Assembly: GCF_000365305.1 (NCBI RefSeq)
Contig: NZ_CM001841.1
Span: 3,602,894-3,666,893 of the forward strand
DNA length: 64,000 nt
Reading direction: 5' to 3'
From: Dickeya dianthicola NCPPB 453
GTDB lineage: Bacteria > Pseudomonadota > Gammaproteobacteria > Enterobacterales > Enterobacteriaceae
Numbering within the stretch: position 1 is the first letter of the stretch; each line of letters begins with the position of its first letter. A program made the translations under genes and the position numbers. Positions 1 through 10,029 of the stretch are shown in pieces. The notes under the pieces were generated by a model. The model saw nothing but the letters and a program-made list of their open reading frames with translations. It ran no database searches and was not told the origin of the DNA.

Positions 1-48
1 CGTCCTGCGAGTGCCCACACAGATTGTCTGATTGATTGTTAAAGAGCA
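1..48 (-). other. rRNA operon leader with boxA antitermination site
   Basis: Read on the minus strand, positions 48 to 37 give TGCTCTTTAACA, the boxA element of enterobacterial rrn leaders, followed by leader sequence of the kind found just upstream of 16S rRNA. boxA RNA binds NusB/NusE to prevent premature termination. The 16S gene itself must lie left of the window. The rrn-gmhB-metNIQ order matches the rrnH locus of E. coli. Confidence 0.9.
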
Positions 49-86
49 GTGCGACCGGCTTGCAGCCTGCTGTCGCGAGGTGGCGT

Positions 87-114
87 ATACTACGCTTTCC
101 TCATGCAGAGTCAA
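87..114 (-). promoter_or_regulatory. rrn P2 promoter
   Basis: On the minus strand there is a -35 TTGACT (114-109), a 16-bp spacer and a -10 TAGTAT (92-87), about 40 bp upstream of boxA. This is the position and appearance of the constitutive P2 promoter of E. coli rrn operons. Confidence 0.85.
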
Positions 115-184
115 CGACTTTCTTCTCGTTTTCCCCGCCTGACACCGCGCTGGCTCATCGCCGTTGCCGTGTCAGTGGATGCGC

Positions 185-212
185 ATTATAGGGACCCGAA
201 CGGGTTACACAA
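185..212 (-). promoter_or_regulatory. rrn P1 promoter
   Basis: On the minus strand there is a -35 TTGTGT (212-207), a 16-bp spacer and a perfect -10 TATAAT (190-185) followed by GCGC and CCACTGAC, very like the growth-rate-regulated rrn P1 promoters. The A/T-rich tract upstream (213-250) would hold the UP element. FIS sites, if present, would overlap the 3' end of gmhB. Confidence 0.88.
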
Positions 213-261
213 CCACTTTTTCAATCTTTTTTTCCGTTCGCGCATTTTTCCACCCTTACGG

Positions 262-828
262 CTATTTTACGCGCTGTTTTATCGTTTTCGGTAGGTCCGC
301 CAGGCTATCTATTAGCCAGTCAGCCGACTTTTCACCTTCTTCGGTGACCAGTTTACCGGTTTTAACCAGTACTTTAGTTCCTACTCCCGCTGCCTGCGCT
401 GCCTGCATATCTTCCACTTTGTCGCCCACCATATAAGAAGCGGCCATATCAATATGCAAATGACGCTGCGCAGAGATAAGCATCCCCGGCTGAGGTTTAC
501 GGCAATCACACTGCTGGTGATATTCCCCTTCACCAGCATCAGGGTGATGCGGACAATAATAGATGCCGTCCAGGTCAACACCACGGTCAGCCAACGACCA
601 ATCCATCCACTCGGTCAGTTGCATGAACTGATCTTCGGTAAACTTACCTCTGGCAATCCCTGACTGGTTGGTAACCAGCACCAGAGCAAAGCCCATTTCT
701 TTGAGTTCACGCAAGGCGTCAATCACGCCGTCAATGAACTGGAACTGATCGACTTCATGAACATAGCCATGATCAACATTAATAGTACCGTCACGGTCGA
801 GAAAAATTGCAGGGACGCTATTTGCCAC
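262..828 (-). CDS. gmhB: D-glycero-beta-D-manno-heptose 1,7-bisphosphate 7-phosphatase
   Basis: Cytoplasmic HAD-superfamily phosphatase that removes the C7 phosphate of heptose 1,7-bisphosphate in the ADP-heptose pathway for LPS inner core. The 188 residues are close to the usual length. The catalytic DxD motif is visible near the N terminus (FLDRDGT, Asp11 and Asp13), and the family's zinc loop is present (CPHHPDAGE followed by CDCRKP, about residues 90-112). Translation starts at a GTG preceded by AAAGGT. The gene lies between the rrn promoters and the divergent met operon, as in E. coli. Its pathway partner hldE is at the other end of this window. Confidence 0.95.
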   Translation of the reverse strand: MANSVPAIFLDRDGTINVDHGYVHEVDQFQFIDGVIDALRELKEMGFALVLVTNQSGIARGKFTEDQFMQLTEWMDWSLADRGVDLDGIYYCPHHPDAGEGEYHQQCDCRKPQPGMLISAQRHLHIDMAASYMVGDKVEDMQAAQAAGVGTKVLVKTGKLVTEEGEKSADWLIDSLADLPKTIKQRVK

Positions 829-914
829 TTACCTTTGCTCCTGATGGCGTAAATTGTGTTTAGTATCGCATGTTTTCATCATCAGAGAGAATGTGATCCC
901 TGACGGGATCTCGA

Positions 915-943
915 TTGACTTAGACGTCTAGACGCCTTAACAT
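915..943 (+). promoter_or_regulatory. metNIQ promoter with MetJ operator in the spacer
   Basis: A -35 TTGACT (915-920) and a -10-like TAACAT (938-943) are separated by 17 bp that hold two adjacent met boxes, AGACGTCT (922-929, a perfect consensus) and AGACGCCT (930-937). MetJ with S-adenosylmethionine binds tandem 8-bp met boxes, so binding here would occlude RNA polymerase and repress methionine uptake when methionine is plentiful. The assignment rests on the box matches and on the metNIQ genes downstream. Confidence 0.88.
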
Positions 944-1008
944 CCCCTCCACATTGGGTCGGAATATCATGGTTTTTTATCCGGCCATCGTCATCTTTGA
1001 TAAAGCTT

Positions 1009-2040
1009 ATGATTGAACTGATTAATATTACAAAGGTTTTCCAGCAAAAAGGCCGCGCCGTCACTGCGCTTGACGACGTGACATTGCGCGTGCCTGCGGG
1101 TCAGATTTATGGCGTGATTGGCGCATCAGGCGCAGGTAAAAGCACGCTGATTCGTTGCGTGAATCTGTTGGAAAGACCGACGCAGGGGAAAGTATTGATC
1201 GACGGGAAGGACCTGATGAGCCTGTCGGAAAGCCAACTGACGCGCACTCGCCGCCAAATCGGCATGATTTTCCAGCACTTCAATTTGTTGTCCTCACGTA
1301 CTGTATTCGGCAACGTGGCGCTGCCGCTGGAACTGGACAACACGTCGGCGTCTGAAATCAAACAGCGGGTGTATCAGCTTCTGGACCTGGTCGGGCTGTC
1401 GGACAAACATGACGCTTATCCGGCCAACTTGTCCGGCGGGCAAAAACAGCGCGTCGCCATTGCCCGCGCGCTGGCAAGCAACCCCAAAGTGCTGTTGTGC
1501 GATGAAGCGACCAGCGCGCTGGACCCAGCCACCACCCGTTCTATTCTTGAATTGCTGAAAGACATCAATCGTCGGCTGGGGCTGACGATTCTGTTGATTA
1601 CGCATGAGATGGATGTGGTCAAACGTATCTGCGATCAGGTGGCGGTTATCAGTGACGGCAAACTGATTGAGCAGGATACGGTCAGCGAAGTGTTTTCGCA
1701 CCCGAAAACGCCGCTGGCTCAGAAATTTATCCAGTCCACCTTGCACTTGGATATTCCGGATGACTATCAACAGCGACTGTCGGCGACGCCTCGTCCAGGC
1801 AGCGTGCCGCTGCTGCGTATGGAGTTTACCGGCCAGTCGGTTGACGCGCCGTTACTGTCCGAAGTGGCCCGTACATTTAACGTCAACAATAACATTATCA
1901 GCGCGCAGATGGATTACGCCGGCGGCGTGAAATTCGGCATTATGCTGGCCGAAATGCACGGGCAGGAAACCGACACCCAGGCAGCCATCGTCTTTTTGCA
2001 GCAGCATCACGTGAATATTGAGGTATTGGGTTATGTCTGA
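1009..2040 (+). CDS. metN: Methionine ABC transporter ATP-binding protein
   Basis: ATPase of the MetNIQ importer for D- and L-methionine at the inner membrane. The protein shows a Walker A motif (GASGAGKST), an ABC signature (LSGGQKQR), a Walker B motif ([11 protein letters not shown]) and an H-loop (LLITHEMD), followed by a C-terminal NIL domain (about residues 265-343) that in E. coli MetN binds methionine and inhibits transport. The ATG at 1009 is preferred over a TTG at 997 because [11 protein letters not shown] then aligns with the family N terminus and gives the usual 343 residues. The 3' end overlaps metI. Confidence 0.97.
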   Translation: MIELINITKVFQQKGRAVTALDDVTLRVPAGQIYGVIGASGAGKSTLIRCVNLLERPTQGKVLIDGKDLMSLSESQLTRTRRQIGMIFQHFNLLSSRTVFGNVALPLELDNTSASEIKQRVYQLLDLVGLSDKHDAYPANLSGGQKQRVAIARALASNPKVLLCDEATSALDPATTRSILELLKDINRRLGLTILLITHEMDVVKRICDQVAVISDGKLIEQDTVSEVFSHPKTPLAQKFIQSTLHLDIPDDYQQRLSATPRPGSVPLLRMEFTGQSVDAPLLSEVARTFNVNNNIISAQMDYAGGVKFGIMLAEMHGQETDTQAAIVFLQQHHVNIEVLGYV

Positions 2041-2686
2041 AGCCATGATCTGGTTGATTGCCCGCGGCGTATGGGAGACCGTGGTGATGACAGTCGTGTC
2101 CGGCTTTTTCGGTTTTATGCTGGGTTTGCCCGTCGGCGTGCTGTTATATATCACCCGCCCTGGGCAGATTATCGCCAACCCTAAGCTTTACCGCAGTATT
2201 TCCGCGTTGGTAAATATCTTCCGCTCCATTCCATTCATTATTCTGCTGGTGTGGATGATTCCTTTTACCCGGGTGATTGTGGGTACCGCTATCGGCCTGC
2301 AGGCCGCAATAGTTCCCTTGACGGTGGGAGCGGCGCCGTTTATTGCCCGCATGGTGGAAAACGCCCTGCTGGAAATTCCGACCGGGTTGATCGAAGCGGC
2401 ACGCGCTATGGGTGCCACGCCGTTGCAGATTATCCGTAAGGTTCTGCTACCCGAAGCCCTTCCCGGCCTGATCAACGCTGCCACTATTACCTTGATTACG
2501 TTGGTCGGTTATTCAGCGATGGGCGGCGCGGTCGGCGCCGGTGGTCTGGGGCAGATTGGTTACCAGTATGGTTATGTCGGCTATAACGCCACCGTGATGA
2601 ATGCCGTACTGATCCTGCTGGTGGTTCTGGTTTATCTCATTCAGTTTTTTGGTGACAGAGCAGTTCGCGCGGTTACCCACAAATAA
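2033..2686 (+). CDS. metI: Methionine ABC transporter permease
   Basis: Membrane-spanning subunit of the MetNIQ methionine importer. The 217-residue product has about five hydrophobic segments and the EAA loop that contacts MetN ([22 protein letters not shown]). The start at 2033 overlaps the last codons of metN by 8 bases and yields exactly the E. coli length, so translational coupling is likely. An upstream in-frame start at 2018 lies deeper inside metN and is less likely. Confidence 0.97.
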   Translation: MSEAMIWLIARGVWETVVMTVVSGFFGFMLGLPVGVLLYITRPGQIIANPKLYRSISALVNIFRSIPFIILLVWMIPFTRVIVGTAIGLQAAIVPLTVGAAPFIARMVENALLEIPTGLIEAARAMGATPLQIIRKVLLPEALPGLINAATITLITLVGYSAMGGAVGAGGLGQIGYQYGYVGYNATVMNAVLILLVVLVYLIQFFGDRAVRAVTHK

Positions 2687-2749
2687 CAGGTTTTATCATC
2701 ACGTCTATTATTCTTCGGTGCAGGTTAAAACATTAAACAGAGGTAAAAA

Positions 2750-3565
2750 ATGGCAATTAAATTGAAATCTCTCGCGGCAGTTGGTGCATTGATTGGTGCG
2801 TTGGCGCTGGTTGGATGCGGTCAGGAACAGAAGAACCCTAACCACATTAAAGTCGGTGTGATCGTCGGTGCCGAGCAGCAAGTGGCGGAAGCAGCGCAGA
2901 AAGTAGCCAAGGAAAAATACGGTCTGGATGTCGAACTGGTTACCTTTAATGACTACGTGCTGCCGAACGAAGCGCTGAGCAAAGGCGATATCGACTTGAA
3001 CGCCTTCCAGCACAAACCATACCTCGACCAGCAGATTAAGGATCGCGGCTATAAGCTGGTTTCCGTCGGCAACACCTTCGTGTACCCGATCGCCGGTTAC
3101 TCCAAAAAGATCAAATCATTGAATGAACTGCAGAACGGCGCCCAAATCGCTCTGCCCAACGACCCGACCAACCTGGGCCGTTCGCTGTTGCTGTTGCAGA
3201 AAGTCGGCTTGATCAAACTGAAAGATAACGTTGGCCTGCTGCCGACAGTGCTGGATGTGACTCAAAACCCGAAAAACCTGAAGCTGGTCGAACTGGAAGC
3301 ACCGCAGTTGCCGCGCTCTCTGGATGACGATCAGATTGCGCTGGCCATCATCAACACCACTTATGCCAGCCAGATCAACCTGACCCCGGCAAAAGACGGT
3401 TTGTTCGTGGAAGAAAAAGATTCGCCGTACGTTAACCTGCTGGTGGCTCGTGAAGACAATAAAGATGCAGAAAACGTGAAAAAATTCGTAAAGGCTTATC
3501 AGTCAGACGACGTTAATCAGGCGGCACTGAAAGTATTTAATGGTGGTGCGGTGAAAGGCTGGTAA
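2750..3565 (+). CDS. metQ: Methionine-binding lipoprotein of the MetNIQ transporter
   Basis: Substrate-binding component that captures methionine in the periplasm and delivers it to MetNI. The 271-residue precursor has a lipoprotein signal peptide ending in the lipobox LVGC, with Cys23 as the predicted lipidated residue, followed by an NlpA-family binding domain. A ribosome site (AGAGGTA) precedes the ATG. It is the last gene of the operon, 63 bases after metI and just before a hairpin terminator. Confidence 0.97.
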   Translation: MAIKLKSLAAVGALIGALALVGCGQEQKNPNHIKVGVIVGAEQQVAEAAQKVAKEKYGLDVELVTFNDYVLPNEALSKGDIDLNAFQHKPYLDQQIKDRGYKLVSVGNTFVYPIAGYSKKIKSLNELQNGAQIALPNDPTNLGRSLLLLQKVGLIKLKDNVGLLPTVLDVTQNPKNLKLVELEAPQLPRSLDDDQIALAIINTTYASQINLTPAKDGLFVEEKDSPYVNLLVAREDNKDAENVKKFVKAYQSDDVNQAALKVFNGGAVKGW

Positions 3566-3598
3566 GTTAATACTTACTTTTTTGCACAAAAGAGATGA

Positions 3599-3625
3599 AA
3601 GACGGGCAACTGCCCGTCTTGTTAT
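3599..3625 (+). terminator. Rho-independent terminator after metQ
   Basis: The inverted repeat AAGACGGGCA / TGCCCGTCTT forms a compact G/C-rich hairpin followed by TGTTATTTT. It lies 33 bases after the metQ stop and separates the met operon from rcsF. Confidence 0.82.
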
Positions 3626-3679
3626 TTTCTATATTGCTTGCTTCAATAAACGCACTTTATCCAAGCCAGAGGAAAATTT

Positions 3680-4087
3680 ATGCGTGCTGTACCTGTTCTG
3701 CTGTTGGCGTTTTCGCTGACAGGATGTTCCCTGCTGCACAAACCCGCTGCGCCGGCGCCACAACCGCAGACACCGGCGGCTGTGGAACCTCCGCCGAAGC
3801 CGAAGCCGGTCACGCATCCCACCCCTGCCGTGCTGTATAAAAGTGCTGAAGAACTGGTAGGCAAACCGTTCCGTGATATGGGTGAAGTGTCTGGCTCATC
3901 CTGCCAGGCCAGCGCGCAGGACACGCCGCCCAGCATTCCGTCTGCCCGCAGAAGAATGCAAAATCGCGCTACCGCCATGAAAGCCAATGCCGTGCTGCTG
4001 CATGACTGCCAGATAGTCAGTAATGTGGCTGGATGCTACCGTCAGGCCGTTTGCCAGGGTTCTGCACTAAAAGTTTCCGCGCAATGA
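3680..4087 (+). CDS. rcsF: Outer-membrane lipoprotein RcsF, Rcs envelope-stress sensor
   Basis: RcsF senses outer-membrane and LPS damage and activates the RcsCDB phosphorelay, which controls capsule, motility and virulence in enterobacteria. The 135-residue precursor has a lipobox (LTGC, Cys16), then a proline-rich linker typical of the family (about residues 22-50) and a compact C-terminal domain. That domain has four cysteines (SSCQAS, LHDCQI, AGCYRQ and AVCQGS) expected to form the two stabilising disulfides. It overlaps trmO by 4 bases. Confidence 0.95.
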   Translation: MRAVPVLLLAFSLTGCSLLHKPAAPAPQPQTPAAVEPPPKPKPVTHPTPAVLYKSAEELVGKPFRDMGEVSGSSCQASAQDTPPSIPSARRRMQNRATAMKANAVLLHDCQIVSNVAGCYRQAVCQGSALKVSAQ

Positions 4088-4791
4088 GTCAATTTTGCTT
4101 TAATCAGATCGGCGTTATCCGCTCACCTTATAAAGAAAAATTTGCCGTACCCCGACAGCCCGGTCTGATTAAGGATGGCGGTGGAGAATTACATCTCCTC
4201 TCGCCTTATAACCAACCCGAGGCCGTGCGCGGGCTCGAAGATTTCAGCCACCTGTGGCTGCTGTTCATTTTCCATCAGACGGCCTCCGCGGGCTGGCGCC
4301 CGACGGTCAGGCCGCCTCGCTTGGGCGGCAATGCCCGCATGGGCGTGTTTGCTACCCGCTCAACGTTTCGCCCTAACCCGATCGGTATGTCGCTGGTTGA
4401 ACTGAAAGCGATACACACCGTGCGGGATAGCGTGATACTGGAGCTGGGCAGCCTGGATCTGGTGGATGGCACCCCGGTCGTGGACATCAAACCCTACCTG
4501 CCGTTCGCGGAAAATCAGCCGCAAGCGCGCGCCGGTTTTGCCCAGTTGGCGCCCGAAGCCGCTATGCCAGTCCATTTTTCCACGCTGGCGGAACAGCAGT
4601 TGATGGAACATCAGCCGCGCCACCCAAACCTACGGCGTTTCATTAGCCAGGTGCTGGCGCAGGATCCCCGCCCGGCTTACCGCAAAAGGGAAGATGATCT
4701 CAAAGTCTATGCCGCACGGCTGCTGGAATTTAATGTCCGATGGCGCGTGGTAGACGGGCAAACGGAAGTTATCAGCCTTGATGCTGGTTAA
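4084..4791 (+). CDS. trmO: tRNA (N6-threonylcarbamoyladenosine-37-N6) methyltransferase TrmO
   Basis: S-adenosylmethionine-dependent methylase (formerly YaeB/TsaA) that converts t6A to m6t6A at position 37 of tRNA-Thr. The ATG at 4084 overlaps the rcsF stop and gives 235 residues, the E. coli length, beginning MSQFCFNQIGVIRSPY. Family motifs include RPPRLGGNARMGVFATRS and FRPNPIGMSLVEL in the beta-barrel domain. The placement between rcsF and proS is the same as in E. coli. Confidence 0.95.
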   Translation: MSQFCFNQIGVIRSPYKEKFAVPRQPGLIKDGGGELHLLSPYNQPEAVRGLEDFSHLWLLFIFHQTASAGWRPTVRPPRLGGNARMGVFATRSTFRPNPIGMSLVELKAIHTVRDSVILELGSLDLVDGTPVVDIKPYLPFAENQPQARAGFAQLAPEAAMPVHFSTLAEQQLMEHQPRHPNLRRFISQVLAQDPRPAYRKREDDLKVYAARLLEFNVRWRVVDGQTEVISLDAG

Positions 4792-4906
4792 AAAACGTAG
4801 CTGCGCCTTTTGGGGAACGGCCCGCACTGGTAAACTAAGCCACTTTTTCTGCCTGAACCACGTTGTGGTTAATGCTATTTATTTGTTCTGACGGAACTCA
4901 AACATC

Positions 4907-6625
4907 ATGCGTACAAGTCAATACATGCTCTCCACGCTGAAGGAGACGCCCGCCGATGCCGAAGTCATCAGCCATCAGTTGATGCTGCGAGCCGGGATGA
5001 TTCGTAAACTGGCTTCCGGCCTTTACACCTGGTTGCCGACCGGGTTGCGGGTGCTGAAAAAAGTCGAAAACATCGTGCGTGAAGAAATGGACAATGCCGG
5101 CGCCATCGAAATTTCGATGCCGGTGGTTCAACCCGCCGACCTGTGGCAGGAAAGCGGCCGCTGGGAGCAGTATGGCCCAGAACTGTTGCGCTTTGTTGAC
5201 CGTGGCGACCGCCCGTTTGTACTCGGCCCAACGCATGAAGAAGTGATTACGGATTTGATCCGTAACGAAATCAGCTCCTACAAACAGTTACCGCTGAATT
5301 TCTACCAGATCCAGACCAAATTTCGTGATGAAGTCCGCCCGCGCTTTGGCGTTATGCGCGCCCGCGAGTTCCTGATGAAGGATGCGTATTCGTTCCACAC
5401 CACGCAGGAATCCTTGCAGGTTACTTACGACGCCATGTATGCCGCCTACAGCAAGATTTTCAGCCGGATGGATCTCGATTTCCGCCCGGTACAGGCCGAT
5501 ACCGGCTCCATCGGCGGCAATGCATCCCATGAATTCCAGGTGCTGGCCAGCAGCGGCGAAGACGACATCGTGTTCTCTACCGCGTCGGATTACGCCGCCA
5601 ATATTGAATTAGCGGAAGCCGTCGCGCCGGAACACGGCCTGAGCGCGCCGACTCAAGCCATGACGCTGGTGGATACCCCGAACGCCAAAACCATCGCCGA
5701 GCTGGTGGAACAATTCGCCGTGCCGGTGGAAAAAACCGTCAAGACCCTGCTGGTGAAAGCGACCGAAGAAAGCGGCCATAAGTTGGTTGCGCTGCTGGTG
5801 CGTGGCGATCATGAACTGAACGAAGTCAAAGCGGAAAAACTGGAGCTGGTCGCCAGCCCGCTGGCCTTCGCCACTGAAGAAGAGATCCGGGCAACGGTGA
5901 AGGCGGGTCCTGGCTCGCTGGGACCGGTGAATCTGCCGGTGCCGGTCATTGTCGACCGTACCGTGGCGGCGATGAGCGATTTCAGCGCCGGCGCCAATAT
6001 CGACGGCAAGCACTACTTCGGCATTAACTGGGAACGCGATACCGCTCTGCCGCAGGTTGCCGACATCCGTAACGTGGTGGAAGGCGATCGCAGCCCGGAC
6101 GGCAAAGGCACACTGCTTATCAAACGTGGTATTGAAGTCGGTCACATCTTCCAACTGGGTAAAAAATACTCCGAAGCGTTAAAAGCGACGGTTCAGGGCG
6201 AAGACGGTCGCAACCAAACCCTGACTATGGGGTGTTATGGAATCGGCGTAACGCGCGTGATCGCCGCCGCTATTGAACAGAACTACGACGACCGCGGCAT
6301 TATCTGGCCTGACGCTATCGCGCCGTTCCAGGTGGCTATTCTGCCGATGAACATGCATAAATCCTTCCGCGTGCAGGAAGTGGCCGAAGGCATCTATCAG
6401 CAGTTACGCGCAAACGGTATTGATGTGCTGCTAGACGATCGTAAAGAGCGTCCTGGCGTGATGTTTGCCGATATGGAATTGATCGGTATTCCGCATACTA
6501 TCGTGATTGGCGATCGTAACCTCGACAATGATGAGATCGAATATAAGCACCGTCGTAAAGGTGAGAAAGAGATGATCAAAGCCGGCGATATCGTTGAGTT
6601 TTTGTTGTCTCAGTGTGCCCGATAA
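4907..6625 (+). CDS. proS: Proline--tRNA ligase
   Basis: Class II aminoacyl-tRNA synthetase that charges tRNA-Pro. The 572-residue bacterial-type protein has class II motif 2 ([17 protein letters not shown], about residues 140-156) and an inserted editing domain (roughly residues 225-405) that hydrolyses Ala-tRNA-Pro. It also has motif 3 (CYGIGVTRV) and a C-terminal anticodon-binding domain. It has its own promoter space after trmO and ends at a hairpin facing rpoS. Confidence 0.97.
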   Translation: MRTSQYMLSTLKETPADAEVISHQLMLRAGMIRKLASGLYTWLPTGLRVLKKVENIVREEMDNAGAIEISMPVVQPADLWQESGRWEQYGPELLRFVDRGDRPFVLGPTHEEVITDLIRNEISSYKQLPLNFYQIQTKFRDEVRPRFGVMRAREFLMKDAYSFHTTQESLQVTYDAMYAAYSKIFSRMDLDFRPVQADTGSIGGNASHEFQVLASSGEDDIVFSTASDYAANIELAEAVAPEHGLSAPTQAMTLVDTPNAKTIAELVEQFAVPVEKTVKTLLVKATEESGHKLVALLVRGDHELNEVKAEKLELVASPLAFATEEEIRATVKAGPGSLGPVNLPVPVIVDRTVAAMSDFSAGANIDGKHYFGINWERDTALPQVADIRNVVEGDRSPDGKGTLLIKRGIEVGHIFQLGKKYSEALKATVQGEDGRNQTLTMGCYGIGVTRVIAAAIEQNYDDRGIIWPDAIAPFQVAILPMNMHKSFRVQEVAEGIYQQLRANGIDVLLDDRKERPGVMFADMELIGIPHTIVIGDRNLDNDEIEYKHRRKGEKEMIKAGDIVEFLLSQCAR

Positions 6626-6663
6626 GGCACGCCGACTCTCGAACAAACAAAATCCCTCGGATA

Positions 6664-6695
6664 TAAAAAATGGTGGGGAAACCCACCATTTTTTT
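6664..6695. terminator. Bidirectional terminator between proS and rpoS
   Basis: A symmetrical hairpin (ATGGTGGG, GAAA loop, CCCACCAT) is flanked by an A-run on the left and a T-run on the right, so it can terminate transcription from both proS and rpoS. It lies at the junction of two blocks that are far apart in E. coli. Confidence 0.85.
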
Positions 6696-6719
6696 GTGCC
6701 ATGTTAATTATTGTGCAAG

Positions 6720-7712
6720 TTATTCGCGGAACAGCTCTTCGATGTCCAAGCCCTGCACTTGCAGGATTTCACGCAGACGACGTAACCCTTCCACCTGAAT
6801 CTGGCGCACCCGTTCACGTGTCAGGCCGATTTCACGACCAACATCTTCCAGTGTCGCAGCTTCGTATCCCAGCAGACCGAAACGACGAGCCAGCACCTCA
6901 CGCTGTTTGGCGTTCAGTTCAAACAACCACTTAACGATATTCTGCTTCATATCGTTATCCTGCGTGGTGTCTTCCGGGCCGTTATCCTTCTCATCGGCCA
7001 GAATATCCAGCAGCGCTTTTTCCGAATCCCCGCCTAATGGCGTATCGACCGAGGTGATGCGCTCATTGAGACGCAGCATACGGTTGACGTCGTCCACAGG
7101 CTTATCCAACCGTTCGGCAATCTCTTCAGCACTCGGCTCATGATCCAACTTGTGGGAAAGCTCGCGTGCAGTACGCAGATAAACGTTGAGTTCTTTGACG
7201 ATATGGATAGGTAAACGGATAGTTCGGGTTTGATTCATGATGGCCCGTTCAATGGTCTGACGGATCCACCAGGTGGCGTAAGTTGAAAAACGGAACCCAC
7301 GTTCAGGGTCAAATTTCTCAACAGCGCGGATAAGACCGAGGTTTCCCTCTTCAATCAAGTCCAGCAACGCCAGCCCTCGATTGTTGTAGCGGCGGGCAAT
7401 TTTCACCACCAGCCGCAGGTTACTCTCGATCATACGGCGGCGAGAAGAGACATCGCCGCGTAATGCCCGACGGGCAAAGTAAACTTCTTCTTCAGCCGTC
7501 AGAAGAGGTGAGTAGCCGATTTCTCCCAGATAGAGCTGAGTTGCGTCCAGCACGCGCTGTGCAGTTCCTTGCGAGAGCAATTCCTCGTCGAGTAGATCGC
7601 TATCGCTGGTTTCTTCCTCCGCAAGCGCTTTGTCGTCAAAAACATCGACTCCATTCTCATCAAATTCAGCATCTTCATGCAACTCGTTAACTTTCAGCGT
7701 ATTTTGGCTCAT
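6720..7712 (-). CDS. rpoS: RNA polymerase sigma factor RpoS (sigma-38)
   Basis: Master sigma factor of the general stress response and stationary phase. The 330 residues have all sigma-70 regions: region 1.2, region 2 ([18 protein letters not shown] and [17 protein letters not shown]), region 3, and region 4.2 with the helix-turn-helix ([19 protein letters not shown]). The N terminus [21 protein letters not shown] is the classical RpoS start, preceded by AGGAG. nlpD lies 53 bases upstream. In E. coli the main rpoS promoter lies inside nlpD, which probably holds here too but was not mapped. Confidence 0.98.
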   Translation of the reverse strand: MSQNTLKVNELHEDAEFDENGVDVFDDKALAEEETSDSDLLDEELLSQGTAQRVLDATQLYLGEIGYSPLLTAEEEVYFARRALRGDVSSRRRMIESNLRLVVKIARRYNNRGLALLDLIEEGNLGLIRAVEKFDPERGFRFSTYATWWIRQTIERAIMNQTRTIRLPIHIVKELNVYLRTARELSHKLDHEPSAEEIAERLDKPVDDVNRMLRLNERITSVDTPLGGDSEKALLDILADEKDNGPEDTTQDNDMKQNIVKWLFELNAKQREVLARRFGLLGYEAATLEDVGREIGLTRERVRQIQVEGLRRLREILQVQGLDIEELFRE

Positions 7713-7765
7713 AAGTGGCTCCTACCCGTGATCCCATGGCAGGATACCAACATACCCTGCCCGAT

Positions 7766-8992
7766 TTATCGCTGCGGAAGAAAACGCAGCGGGTTTACGG
7801 ATTTCCCCTTGTAACGAATTTCAAAGTGCAAGCGTACTGAACTGGTTCCGGTGCTACCCATGGTAGCGATTTGTTGACCCGCCTTTACCTCTTGTTGTTC
7901 CCGGACCAGCATGGTTTCGTTATGGGCATAGGCGCTCAGGTAATCATCATTATGCTTGATGATTATCAGATTACCGTAACCGCGTAACGCATTACCCGCA
8001 TACACTACACGCCCGGATGCGGTAGCGATAACGGATTGCCCACGTGAGCCGGCGATATCAATCCCTTTATTTCCCCCCTCTGAGGCTGAGAAACTATCTA
8101 TGACTTTCCCGTCTGTAGGCCAACGCCAACTGGCTATTGCCGTGTTCGTCTGCGTCGGTTCGGTGGCTGGAAGCGTGGTTGCAGCTCCTGCCGCAGGCAG
8201 CATCTTACCGCCTGCATTCTGTTTACCCGAAACCTCAGAATACGCATTAGTTGGTTGGGAATCAACCTGCGTAGTTTGCATTTGTGCTGATGGTGACGAC
8301 TGCGTTGCGCCAGCCGCGGCAGCGTTGGCCGGCAGCATATGACCACCGTTGCCGCCTGTATTTCCTGACGACAGCATACGACCATCGCCGGAAGCCTTGG
8401 AGGCATTTTCAGGCAACATATGGCCGCTGCTGGCCGAACTGCTTTCCACCGGCGCGGATGTTGTTACCGCCATCGGCGTGCCGGCAATCGCCATGCCCTG
8501 GGTGCTGCCGCCGGCATTCATGTTGCTGCCGAGGCTTAACGACTGGCCTACATTCAGGCTGTAAGGTTCCTGAACATTGTTGCGCTGCGCCAGTTCGCGA
8601 TAATCGTTGCCGGTAATCCAGGCAATATAGAACAGAGTATCCCCGCGCTTGACGGTGTAGCTATTGCCGCTGTAGCTCCCTTTGGGGATGCTGTTATAGC
8701 TGCGGTTATAAACAATCTTACCTTCGTGGGTAGTGACCGCCGCATCGCTGGAAGGGCGACTGATACCCGCCGAAGGAGCCGGCTGAGTATTGCTGCTCAC
8801 GCTGCCCACGCTGGAAATGCGCGGCGGCGGCGAATAGGTGGTGGTACTACTGCCCGAACGGCTTCCTGCGCCGTTATCTCCCACGCTGCTGATCGGAGCC
8901 GCCTGATTATTATCATTTGCACAACCGGCCAATCCCAGAGTAATAACCGAACACACAGCGATCTGACGCCAGTTAACGATTTGGCTTCCCAT
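7766..8992 (-). CDS. nlpD: Murein hydrolase activator lipoprotein NlpD
   Basis: Outer-membrane lipoprotein that activates the amidase AmiC during cell division. The chosen start (8992) gives [11 protein letters not shown] and a signal peptide ending in lipobox LAGC, for 408 residues; an upstream in-frame start at 9082 would bury the signal peptide. A LysM domain ([18 protein letters not shown], about residues 100-145) is followed by a long low-complexity linker containing repeated HMLP/KMLP/RML motifs. The C-terminal LytM/M23 domain is degenerate: the zinc-binding His of active enzymes is replaced (GNKGIDIA), as expected for an activator. Confidence 0.93.
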   Translation of the reverse strand: MGSQIVNWRQIAVCSVITLGLAGCANDNNQAAPISSVGDNGAGSRSGSSTTTYSPPPRISSVGSVSSNTQPAPSAGISRPSSDAAVTTHEGKIVYNRSYNSIPKGSYSGNSYTVKRGDTLFYIAWITGNDYRELAQRNNVQEPYSLNVGQSLSLGSNMNAGGSTQGMAIAGTPMAVTTSAPVESSSASSGHMLPENASKASGDGRMLSSGNTGGNGGHMLPANAAAAGATQSSPSAQMQTTQVDSQPTNAYSEVSGKQNAGGKMLPAAGAATTLPATEPTQTNTAIASWRWPTDGKVIDSFSASEGGNKGIDIAGSRGQSVIATASGRVVYAGNALRGYGNLIIIKHNDDYLSAYAHNETMLVREQQEVKAGQQIATMGSTGTSSVRLHFEIRYKGKSVNPLRFLPQR

Positions 8993-9298
8993 GCGCCAAA
9001 TTCCCCCTATAACCAAAAATGACGAAATCTGCCCGGTCCCGACATTTATTCCCGTTCGGAACACCCTGATGAAGGCTGGCAATCATGCGCAGCGAGGAAC
9101 GTAAAACGATTACCGTTTATTTTATTCGTCGACGCAAACAGGCGGTACCATAAGGTCTGTCTGGCGATCACGCCATACCAACAGGGTCAAAACACGGACA
9201 ACGACGGGACACAGACTATCAATATCAATCCGTTATCACCATAAGACAGTTGTATTGAAATTTTAAAGACGGACTTTTTACCGAGATTGGCAACGGTA
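8993..9298. other. nlpD-pcm intergenic gap
   Basis: About 306 bases separate the nlpD start from the pcm stop. It presumably holds the nlpD-rpoS promoter, read leftward. No convincing -35/-10 pair, small gene or structured RNA was identified. Confidence 0.5.
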
Positions 9299-9925
9299 TC
9301 AGGCCAATTCCCCTTTGACCAGCGGAACAAACCGAACCATTTCCACCGTCTGGACGATAAACTCGCCGTTGCGGTGCAACACGACCTGTAATGCCTGCTG
9401 CTCTTCACCTACCGGCAATACCATGATGCCGCCTTCGTCCAGTTGCGCCATCAGCGCGGACGGAATCTCCGGCGGCGCCGCCGTGACGATGATGGCGTCA
9501 AACGGACCTTTGGACGTCCAGCCTTGCCAGCCGTCGCCATGACGGGTGGAAACATTGTGCAGGTCGAGTTGTTTAAGACGTCGCTTGGCCTGCCACTGCA
9601 GGCCTTTGATGCGTTCTACCGAAAACACATGCCGCACCAGATGCGCCAGAATAGCGGTTTGATAACCGGAACCGGTGCCTATCTCCAGCACGCGGGACTC
9701 CGGCGTCAGCCGCAGCAACTCGGTCATTCTGGCGACGATGTAGGGTTGAGAGATGGTTTGTCCGGAACCGATCGGCAGAGCGACGTTATCATAGGCTTTA
9801 TGCTCAAACGCCTCGTCAACAAAACGCTCGCGAGGAACCGAGGCCATAGCCTGCAACAGGCGTTCGTCCTGAATTCCCTGTTGATGAAGCTGCACCAGCA
9901 ACGTTTGCACGCGTTTATTCACCAT
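9299..9925 (-). CDS. pcm: Protein-L-isoaspartate O-methyltransferase
   Basis: Repairs age-damaged proteins by methylating L-isoaspartyl residues with S-adenosylmethionine. The 208-residue product has the Rossmann-type SAM motif [16 protein letters not shown] (about residues 80-95) and the family motif near [18 protein letters not shown]. Its ATG overlaps the stop codon of a residual surE tail, the normal surE-pcm arrangement although surE is gone. Because truD upstream now ends in a terminator, pcm probably needs its own promoter in 9926-10030. Confidence 0.96.
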   Translation of the reverse strand: MVNKRVQTLLVQLHQQGIQDERLLQAMASVPRERFVDEAFEHKAYDNVALPIGSGQTISQPYIVARMTELLRLTPESRVLEIGTGSGYQTAILAHLVRHVFSVERIKGLQWQAKRRLKQLDLHNVSTRHGDGWQGWTSKGPFDAIIVTAAPPEIPSALMAQLDEGGIMVLPVGEEQQALQVVLHRNGEFIVQTVEMVRFVPLVKGELA

Positions 9926-9972
9926 TCCCCGTCAACTCCGGCGTTAGCCCACCTCATCAACTCGCTCCGTCC
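9919..9972 (-). pseudogene. surE: 3' remnant of surE
   Basis: On the minus strand the last 15 codons before a TGA that overlaps the pcm start read [14 protein letters not shown] plus stop. This resembles the C terminus of E. coli SurE (VVSDWLNSVGVGTQW), including the final Trp and the ATGGTGA overlap with pcm. Upstream in this frame there is a stop within about 10 codons and no further SurE-like sequence. In E. coli and relatives the 250-residue survival nucleotidase SurE fills the truD-pcm position. Here only about 120 bases remain, so I read this as a deletion scar. Homology over so few residues is suggestive, not proven. Confidence 0.6.
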
Positions 9973-10029
9973 TTCGATAGCAAAGAAAATCGACAGCCCG
10001 TATCAGGATAAATCACGCGTCTGAAGCCG

